Source of the DNA: an uncultured Bacilli bacterium
GTDB taxonomy: Bacteria > Bacillota_I > Bacilli_A > RF39 > UBA660
NCBI GenBank assembly: GCA_910579535.1
Contig: CAJTUR010000001.1
Coordinates: 1-64,000 of the forward strand
Direction: 5' to 3'
Length of the DNA stretch: 64,000 nucleotides
The notes below the pieces were generated by a model. That model was given only the letters and a program-made list of their open reading frames with translations. It did no database searches and was not told the DNA's origin. This document shows positions 16,708-25,769 of the stretch, piece by piece. How positions within the stretch are numbered: position 1 is the stretch's first letter; every line of letters starts with the position of its first letter. The position numbers were made by a program, and so were the translations under genes.

Positions 16708-17244
16708 TTAAAGGCATAAATGAAATAATCCTATTACTAGCAACAAAATTGCTCCAAATACGTTAGCGTAGATGCCTAAGAGAGCACTAGCGTATTTTCC
16801 AATAATTAATCCAAAATAAGTAAAGGAGAAACTGGTAATAGAGAAAATAAACGTTGCTAAAAGGATATTTGATGTAATGGCGCTTAATCCTATTCCTGTA
16901 GAAAAAGAGTCAATGGATACACCAATAGCAAATAAAAACATATTTATGAGGTTCATCTTTTTTTCTTTTGTATCGGGATGAAGGATTTCAATAATCATGG
17001 TTATTCCTAAATAAATAAGAATGATTCCTAAGAGAAAATTACTTTTTAAAGCGAATAGGGAAACAATTTTCACTCCAATAAAAATCCCTAATAATGGCAT
17101 AAAAAAATGCATAATACCTACAATCATTGAAAAGAGAAAACATTTTTTTGACGATAAGTTTGTGGTTCCTATTCCTAAGGATAAAGAAAAGGTATCCATA
17201 CTTAAAGCTATGGCAATTGTTATTAATGTTATTAGTTCTTTCAT
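16708..17244 (-). CDS. MntP/YtaF-type small membrane transporter (probable Mn2+ efflux)
   Basis: 178 aa with six predicted membrane helices in two homologous halves, each with the family Asp motif: ALSMDTFSLSLGIG near residue 15 and GVSIDSFSTGIGL near 105. MntP exports manganese; the related YtaF is sporulation-associated, and the two cannot be separated from this sequence alone. Start ATG 17244 follows TTAGGGTG; the frame extends to a GTG at 17253. The ribosome site lies inside the arm of a hairpin that also looks like the terminator of spoIIR upstream. Confidence 0.78.
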   Translation of the reverse strand: MKELITLITIAIALSMDTFSLSLGIGTTNLSSKKCFLFSMIVGIMHFFMPLLGIFIGVKIVSLFALKSNFLLGIILIYLGITMIIEILHPDTKEKKMNLINMFLFAIGVSIDSFSTGIGLSAITSNILLATFIFSITSFSFTYFGLIIGKYASALLGIYANVFGAILLLVIGLFHLCL

Positions 17245-17274
17245 AAAAAACACCCTAATACATTTTATTAGGGT
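17245..17274 (-). terminator. spoIIR terminator / hairpin over the mntP ribosome site
   Basis: A perfect 9-bp stem (ACCCTAATA / TATTAGGGT, 17252-17274, 5-base loop) is followed on the minus strand by T6 and then directly by the ATG of the MntP-like gene. The stem's 3' arm carries that gene's AGGG site. Confidence 0.65.
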
Positions 17275-17286
17275 ATTTGAAAAAAA

Positions 17287-17793
17287 TTACAGATATTTAT
17301 TAAATAGTTCTTCAATAAAACTAGCGTATTCAACGTTATTTAAATTAGATTCTTTGTTGTCCATCATACATAGAGGAGGGTAGAGAACACACCACCAATT
17401 TTCGCCTTTTCCACTTCCTAAAGTTACCACGAGAGATTCATATGTACCACTAGGGTATTTGACACCTTTATAACTTTTTTCTGGAAAATAGTTGTCTCCG
17501 TAGTTTAAATTGTAATCCATTTTGTATCCTTTTAGCATGGTTTCAATTTCAGGTATTTTTCTAGTTAGTATTTTATCGGCTTCGGTTTTATTGTTAACAC
17601 TTATTAAATCTGTTTTTAATATGTTTTCAATATTTGTTTTTATTTCCATTTTTGTTGCCTGGTCTTCAAATGTATTGCTGTTAGCAATTACACGAAAACG
17701 AATAGCGTTGGATGGTATAATAAATTCTTCTTTATTATTTTTTATTAAATAGATACAAACAAATAAAAATAAGACAATAATTATTTTTTTCAT
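17287..17793 (-). CDS. spoIIR: Stage II sporulation protein R
   Basis: 168 aa. SpoIIR is secreted by the forespore and triggers SpoIIGA to cleave pro-sigma E in the mother cell. An N-terminal signal/anchor helix (KKIIIVLFLFVCIYLI) precedes the family core, IRFRVIANSNTFEDQATKM. The C-terminal signature is YPSGTYESLVVTLGSGKGEN and WWCVLYPPLC. ATG 17793 has an AGGTGA site at good distance; a GTG at 17802 does not. One of the clearest markers that this organism sporulates or descends from a sporulator. Confidence 0.92.
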   Translation of the reverse strand: MKKIIIVLFLFVCIYLIKNNKEEFIIPSNAIRFRVIANSNTFEDQATKMEIKTNIENILKTDLISVNNKTEADKILTRKIPEIETMLKGYKMDYNLNYGDNYFPEKSYKGVKYPSGTYESLVVTLGSGKGENWWCVLYPPLCMMDNKESNLNNVEYASFIEELFNKYL

Positions 17794-17846
17794 TTTTATC
17801 ACCTAAATAATTATGTCTTATCTTTACAATTTTTATTCACTTTTAT

Positions 17847-19076
17847 TTATTTTTCGTTTAATAAAGCTTCTAATGACGATTTACGGTTATGTTCAATTTG
17901 CACCCAAGTTAAATCTTTTTTAAATAAACAGATTACATTAATGGGAATCCATGTAGCCATGAAGATTAAGAAAAAGAAGATACCATGCAAGTTATCGTAT
18001 AAATCTCTTTTGTAATAAATCATCATAAACATATTTATAATTACATCGATTAGATAACCAATCATAAAGCATGTTAATCCTAAAGAGAAGAAGTAAGAGA
18101 AGATATCGTTTAATTCAATATCAAAAATATAGAATACACCTAACATTAAAGTTAATATAACAGATAAAGTTTGAACATAAGGGGCGATACTAAACAAGAA
18201 TTTATCAATACAAGAGAAGTCTTTATCTTTTATCCATTTTTTTAATAATGGTTTACGATATAAACGATTGCATTCAATTATTCCTTTACTCCAACGACTT
18301 CGTTGATGCCATGAGTCATTAAATTTTGTCGGTTGTTCATCATAAGTAATGGCTTCTTCTACATAGGCAATATCAATGCCTTTTAAGACACAATGAATGG
18401 AAAGTTCAATGTCTTCTGTGACTGTTTTTGGATCAAAGCCTTCGTCCATAATACTTTTAGCTACCATAAATCCTGTCCCATTAATCGCACATGCCGCATT
18501 TAAATTCATACGTGATTTATTAAAAAAGAAATTTTGAACGTAATGGAATAGGGCATAACTAGCACTTAACCAATTATCAGAAATATTTTTTGTATCTTTT
18601 CTTCCTTGAGCAACTTTGTATCCTGAAAGGTAAGTATTGTTCATTAATTTTAGAAAATCGGGATGCACGATGTTATCTGCATCAAATATAATATAAGCAT
18701 CATAATTTTTTTTCTTTAATTTATTAAATGTGAATTTTAATACATCGCCTTTTGATTTACAAGGTACTGTAACATTAATGATTTTAGAACCTGCTTTTTT
18801 AGCTACTTCAAGTGTGTTGTCATTACAATTATTAATTAAGGAATAAATATCAAATAGTTCAGCTGGATAGTTTTGTGCTTTTAAACTTTTTATTAAATCT
18901 CCAATTACAAGGGCTTCATTTCTAGCAGCAATTAAAATTGCAAATTTAGTTCTTGCTCTAAAAGGTCTGATTTTTGGTATGTCGTCATGTTTAAATGCAA
19001 ATAAACCTGTTATCACAAAATAGATTCCATACAATAAAGTAATGGTAAATAAAATATAGTAAATCATTTGGATCAT
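17847..19076 (-). CDS. Processive family 2 glycosyltransferase, membrane-bound
   Basis: 409 aa. An N-terminal helix (IYYILFTITLLYGIYFVITG) precedes a GT-A catalytic domain: FAILIAARNEALVIGDLI, IFDADN (metal/nucleotide DxD), TEDIELS and QRSRW (the QxxRW acceptor/processivity motif). Four C-terminal helices follow (about 290-395). The D, DxD, TED and QxxRW set groups it with BcsA/IcaA/NodC-like enzymes that polymerise beta-linked hexoses such as poly-GlcNAc or glucan. The sugar cannot be told; no partner subunit genes lie beside it. It has its own promoter. Confidence 0.85.
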   Translation of the reverse strand: MIQMIYYILFTITLLYGIYFVITGLFAFKHDDIPKIRPFRARTKFAILIAARNEALVIGDLIKSLKAQNYPAELFDIYSLINNCNDNTLEVAKKAGSKIINVTVPCKSKGDVLKFTFNKLKKKNYDAYIIFDADNIVHPDFLKLMNNTYLSGYKVAQGRKDTKNISDNWLSASYALFHYVQNFFFNKSRMNLNAACAINGTGFMVAKSIMDEGFDPKTVTEDIELSIHCVLKGIDIAYVEEAITYDEQPTKFNDSWHQRSRWSKGIIECNRLYRKPLLKKWIKDKDFSCIDKFLFSIAPYVQTLSVILTLMLGVFYIFDIELNDIFSYFFSLGLTCFMIGYLIDVIINMFMMIYYKRDLYDNLHGIFFFLIFMATWIPINVICLFKKDLTWVQIEHNRKSSLEALLNEK

Positions 19077-19158
19077 TTCTTTTTACTCCTTTAATAATAA
19101 CATTCTACCCTTTTTAAATGACTATAAAATGACTGATTTGTTATTAACTCTTATTATT

Positions 19159-19187
19159 ATTTTATAAATTGTTGGGACAATTGTCAA
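19159..19187 (-). promoter_or_regulatory. Promoter of the glycosyltransferase gene
   Basis: Minus strand: perfect TTGACA (complement of 19182-19187), 17-base spacer, TAAAAT (complement of 19159-19164). A short dyad (ATTGT...ACAAT) sits in the spacer and could be an operator. Confidence 0.65.
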
Positions 19188-19246
19188 GTTGCGTTCGACA
19201 AAATATACATTTTATATTAAATATTATGCTCATTATCTTGAAATAA

Positions 19247-19972
19247 TTAATCCAAATTTTCTATAAAAATGTATCGATCTTTTTCACACAAGTCTTTTTC
19301 AATGGTTATTTTAGCCTTTGGAAATCTTTTTTTGGCCATTTTTGATATTATCTGTCCTTGTTGTTCTCCAATTTCAAAAGCAATCATTTTTGGTTCATTT
19401 TTTATTTTTTCTAATAGGACACGGTAAAAAAGCGTTCCATTTTCTAAAGCAAATAAAGCTTCTTTGGGTTCATAAAGTATTTGCGGGTCGTAATTTTCTT
19501 CGATGCTAATATAGGGGGGATTGGAAACCAAGACATCAAAGTTTTCAATCGGTTCTGATAATAAATCCAATTTTTTAAAAAGGACTTGTGTTTGATTGAT
19601 TTCATTATTATTTCTTGCAACTTTTAAAGCACTTTCAGATTTGTCCACACCAAGACATCTCCAATTGGTATTTTTGGCTAAAGCAATGGCAATACAGCCA
19701 CTTCCTGTCCCAACATCTAATAGGTTTAAAGCTTCTTTTTTATTTTTCTCCATTTTTTTTAATATTTTTTCTATTAAATATTCGGTTTCAAATCTTGGAA
19801 TTAAAACATCTGGGTTAACTAAAATGGTGGTGTTAAAAAAAGGAACGTTTCCAATTAAGTATTGGACAGGGTAGCCTTTCTTTACTTTTTCTATTTGATT
19901 TTCTAAATCGTCTTTGTATAGGCGTTTTAACTCTTTTAAGTCTTGATCCGTTAACGTCTTTTTTTGAAACAT
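19247..19972 (-). CDS. prmC: Release factor glutamine methyltransferase PrmC
   Basis: 241 aa. It methylates the Gln of the GGQ loop in release factors using SAM. Motifs: PVQYLIGNVPFF, VLIPRFETEYL, SAM-binding LDVGTGSGCIAIALA, and catalytic SNPPYIS. The N-terminal helical domain is about 40 residues shorter than usual. It overlaps the end of prfA by one base (ATTA junction), the standard prfA-prmC operon, so its substrate is encoded next door. Confidence 0.93.
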   Translation of the reverse strand: MFQKKTLTDQDLKELKRLYKDDLENQIEKVKKGYPVQYLIGNVPFFNTTILVNPDVLIPRFETEYLIEKILKKMEKNKKEALNLLDVGTGSGCIAIALAKNTNWRCLGVDKSESALKVARNNNEINQTQVLFKKLDLLSEPIENFDVLVSNPPYISIEENYDPQILYEPKEALFALENGTLFYRVLLEKIKNEPKMIAFEIGEQQGQIISKMAKKRFPKAKITIEKDLCEKDRYIFIENLD

Positions 19973-21027
19973 TAATTACCTTCGAGTTTTCTTTTCTGAT
20001 CTTCTGTAATTAAAGAAGTAATAATAGGTTCTAAATTTCCATTCATCACTCGATCTAGTTCCATAATAGAAAAATTGATTCGATGATCGGTTACACGATT
20101 TTGAGGATAATTATACGTTCTTATTTTTTCAGAACGATCTCCTGTACCAATTTTATTTTTTCTTTCTGTTGTCAATTCATTATTTTTTTGTTGTTCTAAG
20201 TTATCATAAATTTTAGATTTTAAAATTTGCATGGCTTTTTCTTTGTTCTGGGCTTGACTTCTTTCGTTTTGGCAAGTTACTACAGTATTGGTTGGTAAAT
20301 GGGTAATACGAACTGCTGAGTTTGAGGTGTTTACGGACTGACCTCCTGCTCCACTTGAATGATAGACGTCAATTTTTAAATCACTTTCTTTTATTTCTAC
20401 GTCTACGTCTTCTATCTCTGGCATGACTACGACTGTAGCGGTTGAGGTATGTACACGACCTTGAGATTCGGTTTCTGGGACTCTTTGAACACGATGTGCT
20501 CCGCTTTCGTATTTTAATTTTGAGTAGACGTTTTCTCCTTTAATCATGTATTCCACCTGTGAAAAACCACCACTTGAACCTGGAACTTCGTTAATTAGCT
20601 CAATTTTCCAATTATTTTTTTCAGCATAATAAGTATACATTCTAAATAAATCTCCCGCAAAAATATTGGCTTCATCGCCACCTGCTGCTCCACGAATTTC
20701 CATAATGACATTTTTTCCATCGTTTTCATCTTTAGGTATTAATAATATTTCTAGTTCTTTTGTTATTTTTTCAAAATTAGATTGAAGTTCAGTTAGTTCT
20801 AATTCAGCCATTTCTTTTAATTCAGCATCATTTAGTAAACTTTTTGATTCTTCCATTCTTTTTTTTGTTTCTTTGTATTCTTCATATTTGTCTACAATTT
20901 CTCTTAAATCACTTTGTTCTTTAGACAATTTACTCACTTTTTTAAAATCATTCATGATTTCGGGAGACATTAATAATTGTTCTATTTCATTGAATCTTTT
21001 ATAGATTACTTCCAATCTTTCTTCCAT
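19972..21027 (-). CDS. prfA: Peptide chain release factor 1
   Basis: 351 aa, family length. It recognises UAA/UAG at the ribosomal A site and triggers peptide release. The tripeptide anticodon region is [20 protein letters not shown] (PxT as PET, RF1-type). The catalytic loop is [19 protein letters not shown] with the GGQ that PrmC methylates. The N-terminal coiled coil and C-terminal [15 protein letters not shown] are intact. First gene of prfA-prmC. Confidence 0.96.
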   Translation of the reverse strand: MEERLEVIYKRFNEIEQLLMSPEIMNDFKKVSKLSKEQSDLREIVDKYEEYKETKKRMEESKSLLNDAELKEMAELELTELQSNFEKITKELEILLIPKDENDGKNVIMEIRGAAGGDEANIFAGDLFRMYTYYAEKNNWKIELINEVPGSSGGFSQVEYMIKGENVYSKLKYESGAHRVQRVPETESQGRVHTSTATVVVMPEIEDVDVEIKESDLKIDVYHSSGAGGQSVNTSNSAVRITHLPTNTVVTCQNERSQAQNKEKAMQILKSKIYDNLEQQKNNELTTERKNKIGTGDRSEKIRTYNYPQNRVTDHRINFSIMELDRVMNGNLEPIITSLITEDQKRKLEGN

Positions 21028-21072
21028 ATTTTTACGCCTTTCTTTCTCTCTTTTTTAAACAAAAAAGAATGG

Positions 21073-21495
21073 TTATAATGCATCCTCTTCTTCTTCATCG
21101 ATGACAACTAAGTCTTTTAAATCATCTTCTGAATCATCGGTTTCTTCTTCATCATAAAAGATTTCTTCCTCTTCTTCTATTTCAGCAGACTCCTCAATGT
21201 CTTCTAGACCTACGTCCTCTTCCTCTTCTTCAATAATTATTTTTTGAACATGTCGTTCTTTTAGATCCCAACTTCCATCGTCTAGCATAATAAATCTTTT
21301 ATCTAAAGTTAACATTTCAAAGAAATCGGCTATTTTGTCTTCTATTTCTTTTTCTGATAGATTTACTAAACTACCAATTTTATTAAATAAATCAATAATT
21401 TTCATTTGTGTTTTACTTTCACTTAAAATTCCATAAGCTAAATCATCGTAAGACATATTTTCCAACTCTTCTTTGGTTAAATCTGATAATTTCAT
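21073..21495 (-). CDS. rpoE: RNA polymerase delta subunit
   Basis: 140 aa from ATG 21495, which has a perfect AGGAGG site; the open frame runs 11 codons further into argS. Delta helps recycle RNA polymerase in Gram-positives. The N-terminal winged-helix HARE domain (DLTKEELENMSYDDLAYGIL to DGSWDL, about 1-85) is followed by a strongly acidic disordered tail of Glu/Asp runs (about 90-140), exactly the delta architecture. Position directly after argS matches Bacillus. Confidence 0.92.
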   Translation of the reverse strand: MKLSDLTKEELENMSYDDLAYGILSESKTQMKIIDLFNKIGSLVNLSEKEIEDKIADFFEMLTLDKRFIMLDDGSWDLKERHVQKIIIEEEEEDVGLEDIEESAEIEEEEEIFYDEEETDDSEDDLKDLVVIDEEEEDAL

Positions 21496-21505
21496 ATTTT
21501 TCCTC

Positions 21506-23194
21506 CTACATTTTATCAGGTATCTCAATCACTAATAGCTCTAATAACTTCTGAATTATTTTAGTACAAAGAGATAAAAGTGTTACCCAATCTTTTTTCT
21601 TTTCATTGTTTTCTAAATTATTAATATGATTGTTTTCATAAAATGCGTTTACTAATACACTTATTTCATAAAGATAGTTCGCAATGATCGATGGCATTCT
21701 TGTTTTAAAGGCATAATTTAAAACTTCTTCTAATTCTAAGACTTTTAATCTTAAAGCTCGATCGTGAACATTATATATTGTTTTTCCTAAGTTGTCTACA
21801 AATTGAGGATTATTTTTTATTATTTTTTGTGTTCTTAAATAAGTATATAAAATGTAAGGTCCTGTTTTTCCATTAATAGCGGAAAATTTTTCAATGTCAA
21901 AGATGTATCCTTTTTCGCGATTGTTTTGCAAATCAGCAAATTTTATAATGGAATTAATGAGTTTATGAAGGTCTGTTTCCTTGTATTCTTCTTCTCGAGG
22001 ATTTGTTTTTATAAATGTTTCTTTGGTATCATTAAATAGTTCTATAAGTTTGGGCGTGTTACCAGCACGGGTTTTAAAAGGTTTATTGTCTTTACCATTG
22101 ATGGTTCCTAAACCTAAGAATTCGCAATCAATCGTTTTGGTTTTTTCCATTTTTTTAGATGTACGAAAGACTTGGGTAAAATGAAGACTTTGACGACTAT
22201 CCGCTATATAAATAATTTTATTGGGTTTAAAATCTTTTTCTCTTTGATAAATCGTTGCTAAATCTGTAGTACTATATAAATAGGCGCCATTGCTAGCTTT
22301 ATAGATTAGTGGAGGAATTTCTAAGGTATCCGTCGATTCTTGTACTTCTACTATTATTGCTCCTTCAGATTTTTTTAAAAGCTTTTCTTTTTCTAGTTCT
22401 TCTGTAACAAAAGGGATATAAGGGTAGGCATTGGATTCTCCTAGCCATAAGTCAAAAGAGACTCCTAAATAATCGTAAATTTTTTTTATGTCTTTTTTTG
22501 ATATTTCAAGGATTTTTCTAAAGTATTCTTGATATTCTGGATTTCCATCTTGTAAGTCTTTTGTCATTAACGAACATTTTTCTTTAATTTTTTCATTTTC
22601 TTTACAAAGAGCACTTATTTTGGGATAGAGATCCGTAAGTATTTCTAAAGAGATGTCTTCTGGTAAAAGATTTTTTTCTTTTAAACCATAAATTACTTGA
22701 CCAATTTGAAGACCATAGTCTCCTAAATGGACATCACTTACAACGTCTTGATTCATGTATCTTAATAAGCGTTTGATGGCTTCACCAACAATGGCTGGTC
22801 TTAAATGGCCTACATGTAGAGGCTTAGCAACATTTGCTCCTCCATAATCAATCACAATTTTCTCTTTTTTTGGTAATTCTATATTAAACTTTGGTTGAGT
22901 TAACATTTTATTTAAAGTTTCATTTATAAAAGAATCGGTTAAGGTAAAGTTAATAAATCCAGGTGCTACACATTCTATTTTTGAAAATTTTTTATTCATT
23001 TCTTCATTTTCCATTAGTTTTGATACTAGTCCACTTCCTATTTCCATAGGAGACTTATGAAGTTTTTTAGCTAAATTAAAACAGCCATCGTATTGATAAT
23101 CACAAAGGTCTGGACGATTGGATTTAATTAATTTGACTTGTTCAACGGTTGAGTCTAATTCTTTTATGTAATTTTCTAATTCTGATAATTTCAT
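21506..23194 (-). CDS. argS: Arginyl-tRNA synthetase
   Basis: 562 aa, class I synthetase charging tRNA-Arg. HIGH motif as AKPLHVGHLRPAIVG (about 120). The second signature is degenerate, KTRAGNTPKLIELF in place of KMSTRAGN. The N-terminal tRNA-binding (Arg_tRNA_synt_N) and C-terminal DALR anticodon-binding domain (LYEISVLVNAFYENN) are both present. It starts one base into the end of ywiB and is followed by rpoE, the Bacillus order ywiB-argS-rpoE. Confidence 0.96.
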   Translation of the reverse strand: MKLSELENYIKELDSTVEQVKLIKSNRPDLCDYQYDGCFNLAKKLHKSPMEIGSGLVSKLMENEEMNKKFSKIECVAPGFINFTLTDSFINETLNKMLTQPKFNIELPKKEKIVIDYGGANVAKPLHVGHLRPAIVGEAIKRLLRYMNQDVVSDVHLGDYGLQIGQVIYGLKEKNLLPEDISLEILTDLYPKISALCKENEKIKEKCSLMTKDLQDGNPEYQEYFRKILEISKKDIKKIYDYLGVSFDLWLGESNAYPYIPFVTEELEKEKLLKKSEGAIIVEVQESTDTLEIPPLIYKASNGAYLYSTTDLATIYQREKDFKPNKIIYIADSRQSLHFTQVFRTSKKMEKTKTIDCEFLGLGTINGKDNKPFKTRAGNTPKLIELFNDTKETFIKTNPREEEYKETDLHKLINSIIKFADLQNNREKGYIFDIEKFSAINGKTGPYILYTYLRTQKIIKNNPQFVDNLGKTIYNVHDRALRLKVLELEEVLNYAFKTRMPSIIANYLYEISVLVNAFYENNHINNLENNEKKKDWVTLLSLCTKIIQKLLELLVIEIPDKM

Positions 23195-23532
23195 TACTTG
23201 TTCCCTTCCTTAATCATCATTTTGTTTTTTTTGTCTTCTGTCTCAATAGTATATTCTAAAATAATAATATTATTATCTCCACTAAATGAGCAATAATCTA
23301 CTCCTATATTTAATTCTAGCTTTTCTTGTTTTAATGTTATAGAGCATTCTTTTTTTAAAAAATCTAGAAAAAATAGAAATTCTTCATTTTCTCTGGTTAA
23401 TGTTTTTGTCTCTAAGTCAATGGTTGTTTTATAATCGAGAAACTCAAATTCTAAAATCGACTTTAATTGGCTTTGATTTATTACTTGTTTTTCTTCTATT
23501 TTTAAATCATCTTTATAAAAGGATATGGTCAT
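23194..23532 (-). CDS. ywiB: YwiB/DUF1934 family beta-barrel protein
   Basis: 112 aa from ATG 23532 (site GAAGGTG, 5-base spacing); the longer frame to 23586 runs across the promoter and is rejected. It is a small, strand-rich, calycin-like protein with alternating hydrophobic segments (TIDLETKTLTRENEEFLFFL, SFSGDNNIIILEYTIET). Function is unknown. The assignment rests on size, pattern and the conserved place before argS-rpoE, overlapping argS by one base. Confidence 0.72.
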   Translation of the reverse strand: MTISFYKDDLKIEEKQVINQSQLKSILEFEFLDYKTTIDLETKTLTRENEEFLFFLDFLKKECSITLKQEKLELNIGVDYCSFSGDNNIIILEYTIETEDKKNKMMIKEGNK

Positions 23533-23554
23533 ACGACACCTTCTTTTCTCGGAA

Positions 23555-23583
23555 ATTATAACATAGGAAAGGAGAGTGTGCAA
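23555..23583 (-). promoter_or_regulatory. ywiB-argS-rpoE promoter
   Basis: Minus strand: TTGCAC (complement of 23578-23583), 17-base spacer, perfect TATAAT (complement of 23555-23560). Strong vegetative promoter, 22 bases before the chosen ATG. Confidence 0.75.
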
Positions 23584-23758
23584 CAAATAAAAAAAATGCT
23601 ATTCTACGCTTCTCGTATTATTATTTTACTTTTGAATGATTTAATTTTTCCTTTTCTTATATTAATAATTTTATAGGTATTAACACTATTACTTAAAAAA
23701 TGTAAATTGTTATTATATTTTTTGAATTATTTTACAAACTACAAATGGTGAAAACTTT

Positions 23759-25693
23759 ATGAAAAAGTTACGTTTCTTATTTAAATCAATGGTATTTTTA
23801 TTTATATCTTTTGTGATTGTTCTTGTTGGACTTTATACCTATGCCTATTTTAGTCCAAAATTAGAACTTACGAATATCGGTCAAATGTATATTTATGATA
23901 AGGATGGGGGATTAGTTTATCAAGGAAGTGGAAGTAGTGAATGGGTCAACCTTGAAAACATTAGTGAGCATGTTTTAGATGCGGTGATTAGTGTTGAAGA
24001 TAAAAATTTTTATAAGCATCAGGGATTTGATTATTTAAGAATTGCGAAAGCAATGCTATTGAATATTAAAAATAAAAGAGTCGTACAGGGTGCTTCAACG
24101 ATAAGTCAACAGTATATTAAAAATATGTATTTGGATTTTGATCAGACTTGGAAGAGGAAAGCGGAGGAAGCTTTTTTAACTTTAGAGCTTGAAGTTCATT
24201 ATAGTAAGGATGAGATACTAGAAGGTTATTTAAATACAATCAATTTTGGAGCTGGAAATTATGGTATTTTAAATGCCAGTAAGTATTATTTTAATAAAGA
24301 TACAAAAGATTTAAGTTTAGAAGAAGCGATCATGCTTGCAGGTATTCCTAAAAATCCATCGAAATATAATCCCGTTACGCATTATGATGAATGTATAAAG
24401 AGAGCAAAAGTTGTTGCTTTAACTATGCTTAATAACGAAAAAATCGATGAAGCTACTTATAATACTCTTTTTAAAGAGCCTATACCGATTTATGGGAAAA
24501 GAGATGTTAATAATTTACAAATGATTATGTATTACCAAGATGCGGTTTTAAAAGAGTTAGAATCTTTAAAAGGTATTCCTACCTCTCTTTTAGATTCAGG
24601 AAGTTTAAAAGTGTATACGAATTTGGATATGAAAGCACAAGAAAAGTTAGAAAAAGAAATTTTAGAAAATGTTAAGGATGAAAATATGCAAGTCGCTAGC
24701 GTTCTCATTGAACCAGAAAGTGGTAAAATTAGAGCTTTAGTTGGAGGAATGGATTACGCAAAAAGCCAGTATAATCGTGCCATAAGTTCTAAAAGACAGG
24801 TAGGAAGTACTATGAAACCTTTTTTGTACTATTCAGCTTTAGAAAATGGCCTTACAAGTTCTTCTACTTTTGTAAGTGAGCCTACTAATTTTGTGTTTTC
24901 TAACAATAAAATTTATAGTCCTTCAAATTATAACGATGTTTATGCCAATAAAGAAATTACCATGTCTGCAGCCTTAGCTTATTCTGATAATATTTATGCG
25001 GTGAAAACTCATTTATTTTTAGGAGAAAATACATTAGTGGAGACCACTAAAAAAATGGGAATTAAAGGAGAGGTTGTTGCTAATCCAAGTTTAGCTTTAG
25101 GAACAAGTGAACTTAATATGCTTGATTTTGCTAAAGGTTATACAACTTTAGCCAATGGTGGTTATCAACTTGATAATTACTTTATTACGAAGGTAGAAGA
25201 TTTGCATGGAAATGTGTTATATGAACATAAGGACAATAAAAAAATGGTTCTTAATTATAATTACGTCTATATTCTGAATGAGATGTTAACGAATACAAGT
25301 AATAGTAAATTTTTAAGTTATACGTCTCCAACCGCTTTAAGTATTGCAAATAAGATGAGTCGGAAATACGCATTAAAAACAGGAACCACAAATACTGATT
25401 ATTGGACAGTGGGTTATAATAAAGAGGCTCTTATGCTTATTTGGCTAGGTTATGATGATGCTAAAGAGGTGAATAGTGATTCAAGTAGGTGGAGTAAAAC
25501 TATTTGGGTGAATACAATGGAAGATTATTTGTCTGATAAAGAGAGTAGTTGGTATGATAAACCACAAAATGTTGTAAGTGTTTTACAAGAACCCGTAAGT
25601 GGAGCCAAAGCTACTAATGGGCAAGCCGCTATGTTTTACTATGTTAAGGGAAGTGAAGGAGAAAGAATTCAAGTAGATAAAAAAGAAGAATAA
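23759..25693 (+). CDS. Class A penicillin-binding protein (transglycosylase/transpeptidase)
   Basis: 644 aa, bifunctional cell-wall synthase. It has an N-terminal membrane anchor (residues 8-28). The GT51 glycosyltransferase has ISVEDKNFYKHQGFD (catalytic Glu), VQGASTISQQYIKN and EGYLNTINFGAGNYG. The transpeptidase has the acylating SxxK in RQVGSTMKPFLYY, SDN in YSDNIYAVK, and KTGT in ALKTGTTNTDYWTVGY. All active sites are intact. It stands alone and runs head-on to replication on this arm. PBP1a/2c/4-like; the exact paralogue is not decided. Confidence 0.95.
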   Translation: MKKLRFLFKSMVFLFISFVIVLVGLYTYAYFSPKLELTNIGQMYIYDKDGGLVYQGSGSSEWVNLENISEHVLDAVISVEDKNFYKHQGFDYLRIAKAMLLNIKNKRVVQGASTISQQYIKNMYLDFDQTWKRKAEEAFLTLELEVHYSKDEILEGYLNTINFGAGNYGILNASKYYFNKDTKDLSLEEAIMLAGIPKNPSKYNPVTHYDECIKRAKVVALTMLNNEKIDEATYNTLFKEPIPIYGKRDVNNLQMIMYYQDAVLKELESLKGIPTSLLDSGSLKVYTNLDMKAQEKLEKEILENVKDENMQVASVLIEPESGKIRALVGGMDYAKSQYNRAISSKRQVGSTMKPFLYYSALENGLTSSSTFVSEPTNFVFSNNKIYSPSNYNDVYANKEITMSAALAYSDNIYAVKTHLFLGENTLVETTKKMGIKGEVVANPSLALGTSELNMLDFAKGYTTLANGGYQLDNYFITKVEDLHGNVLYEHKDNKKMVLNYNYVYILNEMLTNTSNSKFLSYTSPTALSIANKMSRKYALKTGTTNTDYWTVGYNKEALMLIWLGYDDAKEVNSDSSRWSKTIWVNTMEDYLSDKESSWYDKPQNVVSVLQEPVSGAKATNGQAAMFYYVKGSEGERIQVDKKEE

Positions 25694-25720
25694 AAAATAT
25701 AGGATTTTATGCCTATATTT
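25692..25720 (-). terminator. Terminator between the PBP and noc (convergent)
   Basis: A 9-bp stem, AAATATAGG / CCTATATTT (25695-25720), has T-rich flank on the minus strand. It serves noc best and may also stop the converging PBP transcript. Confidence 0.55.
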
Positions 25721-25769
25721 CAGATTGTTGACAAAGTGCTATTTATATAAAATATGTCTTGGATAAAAT

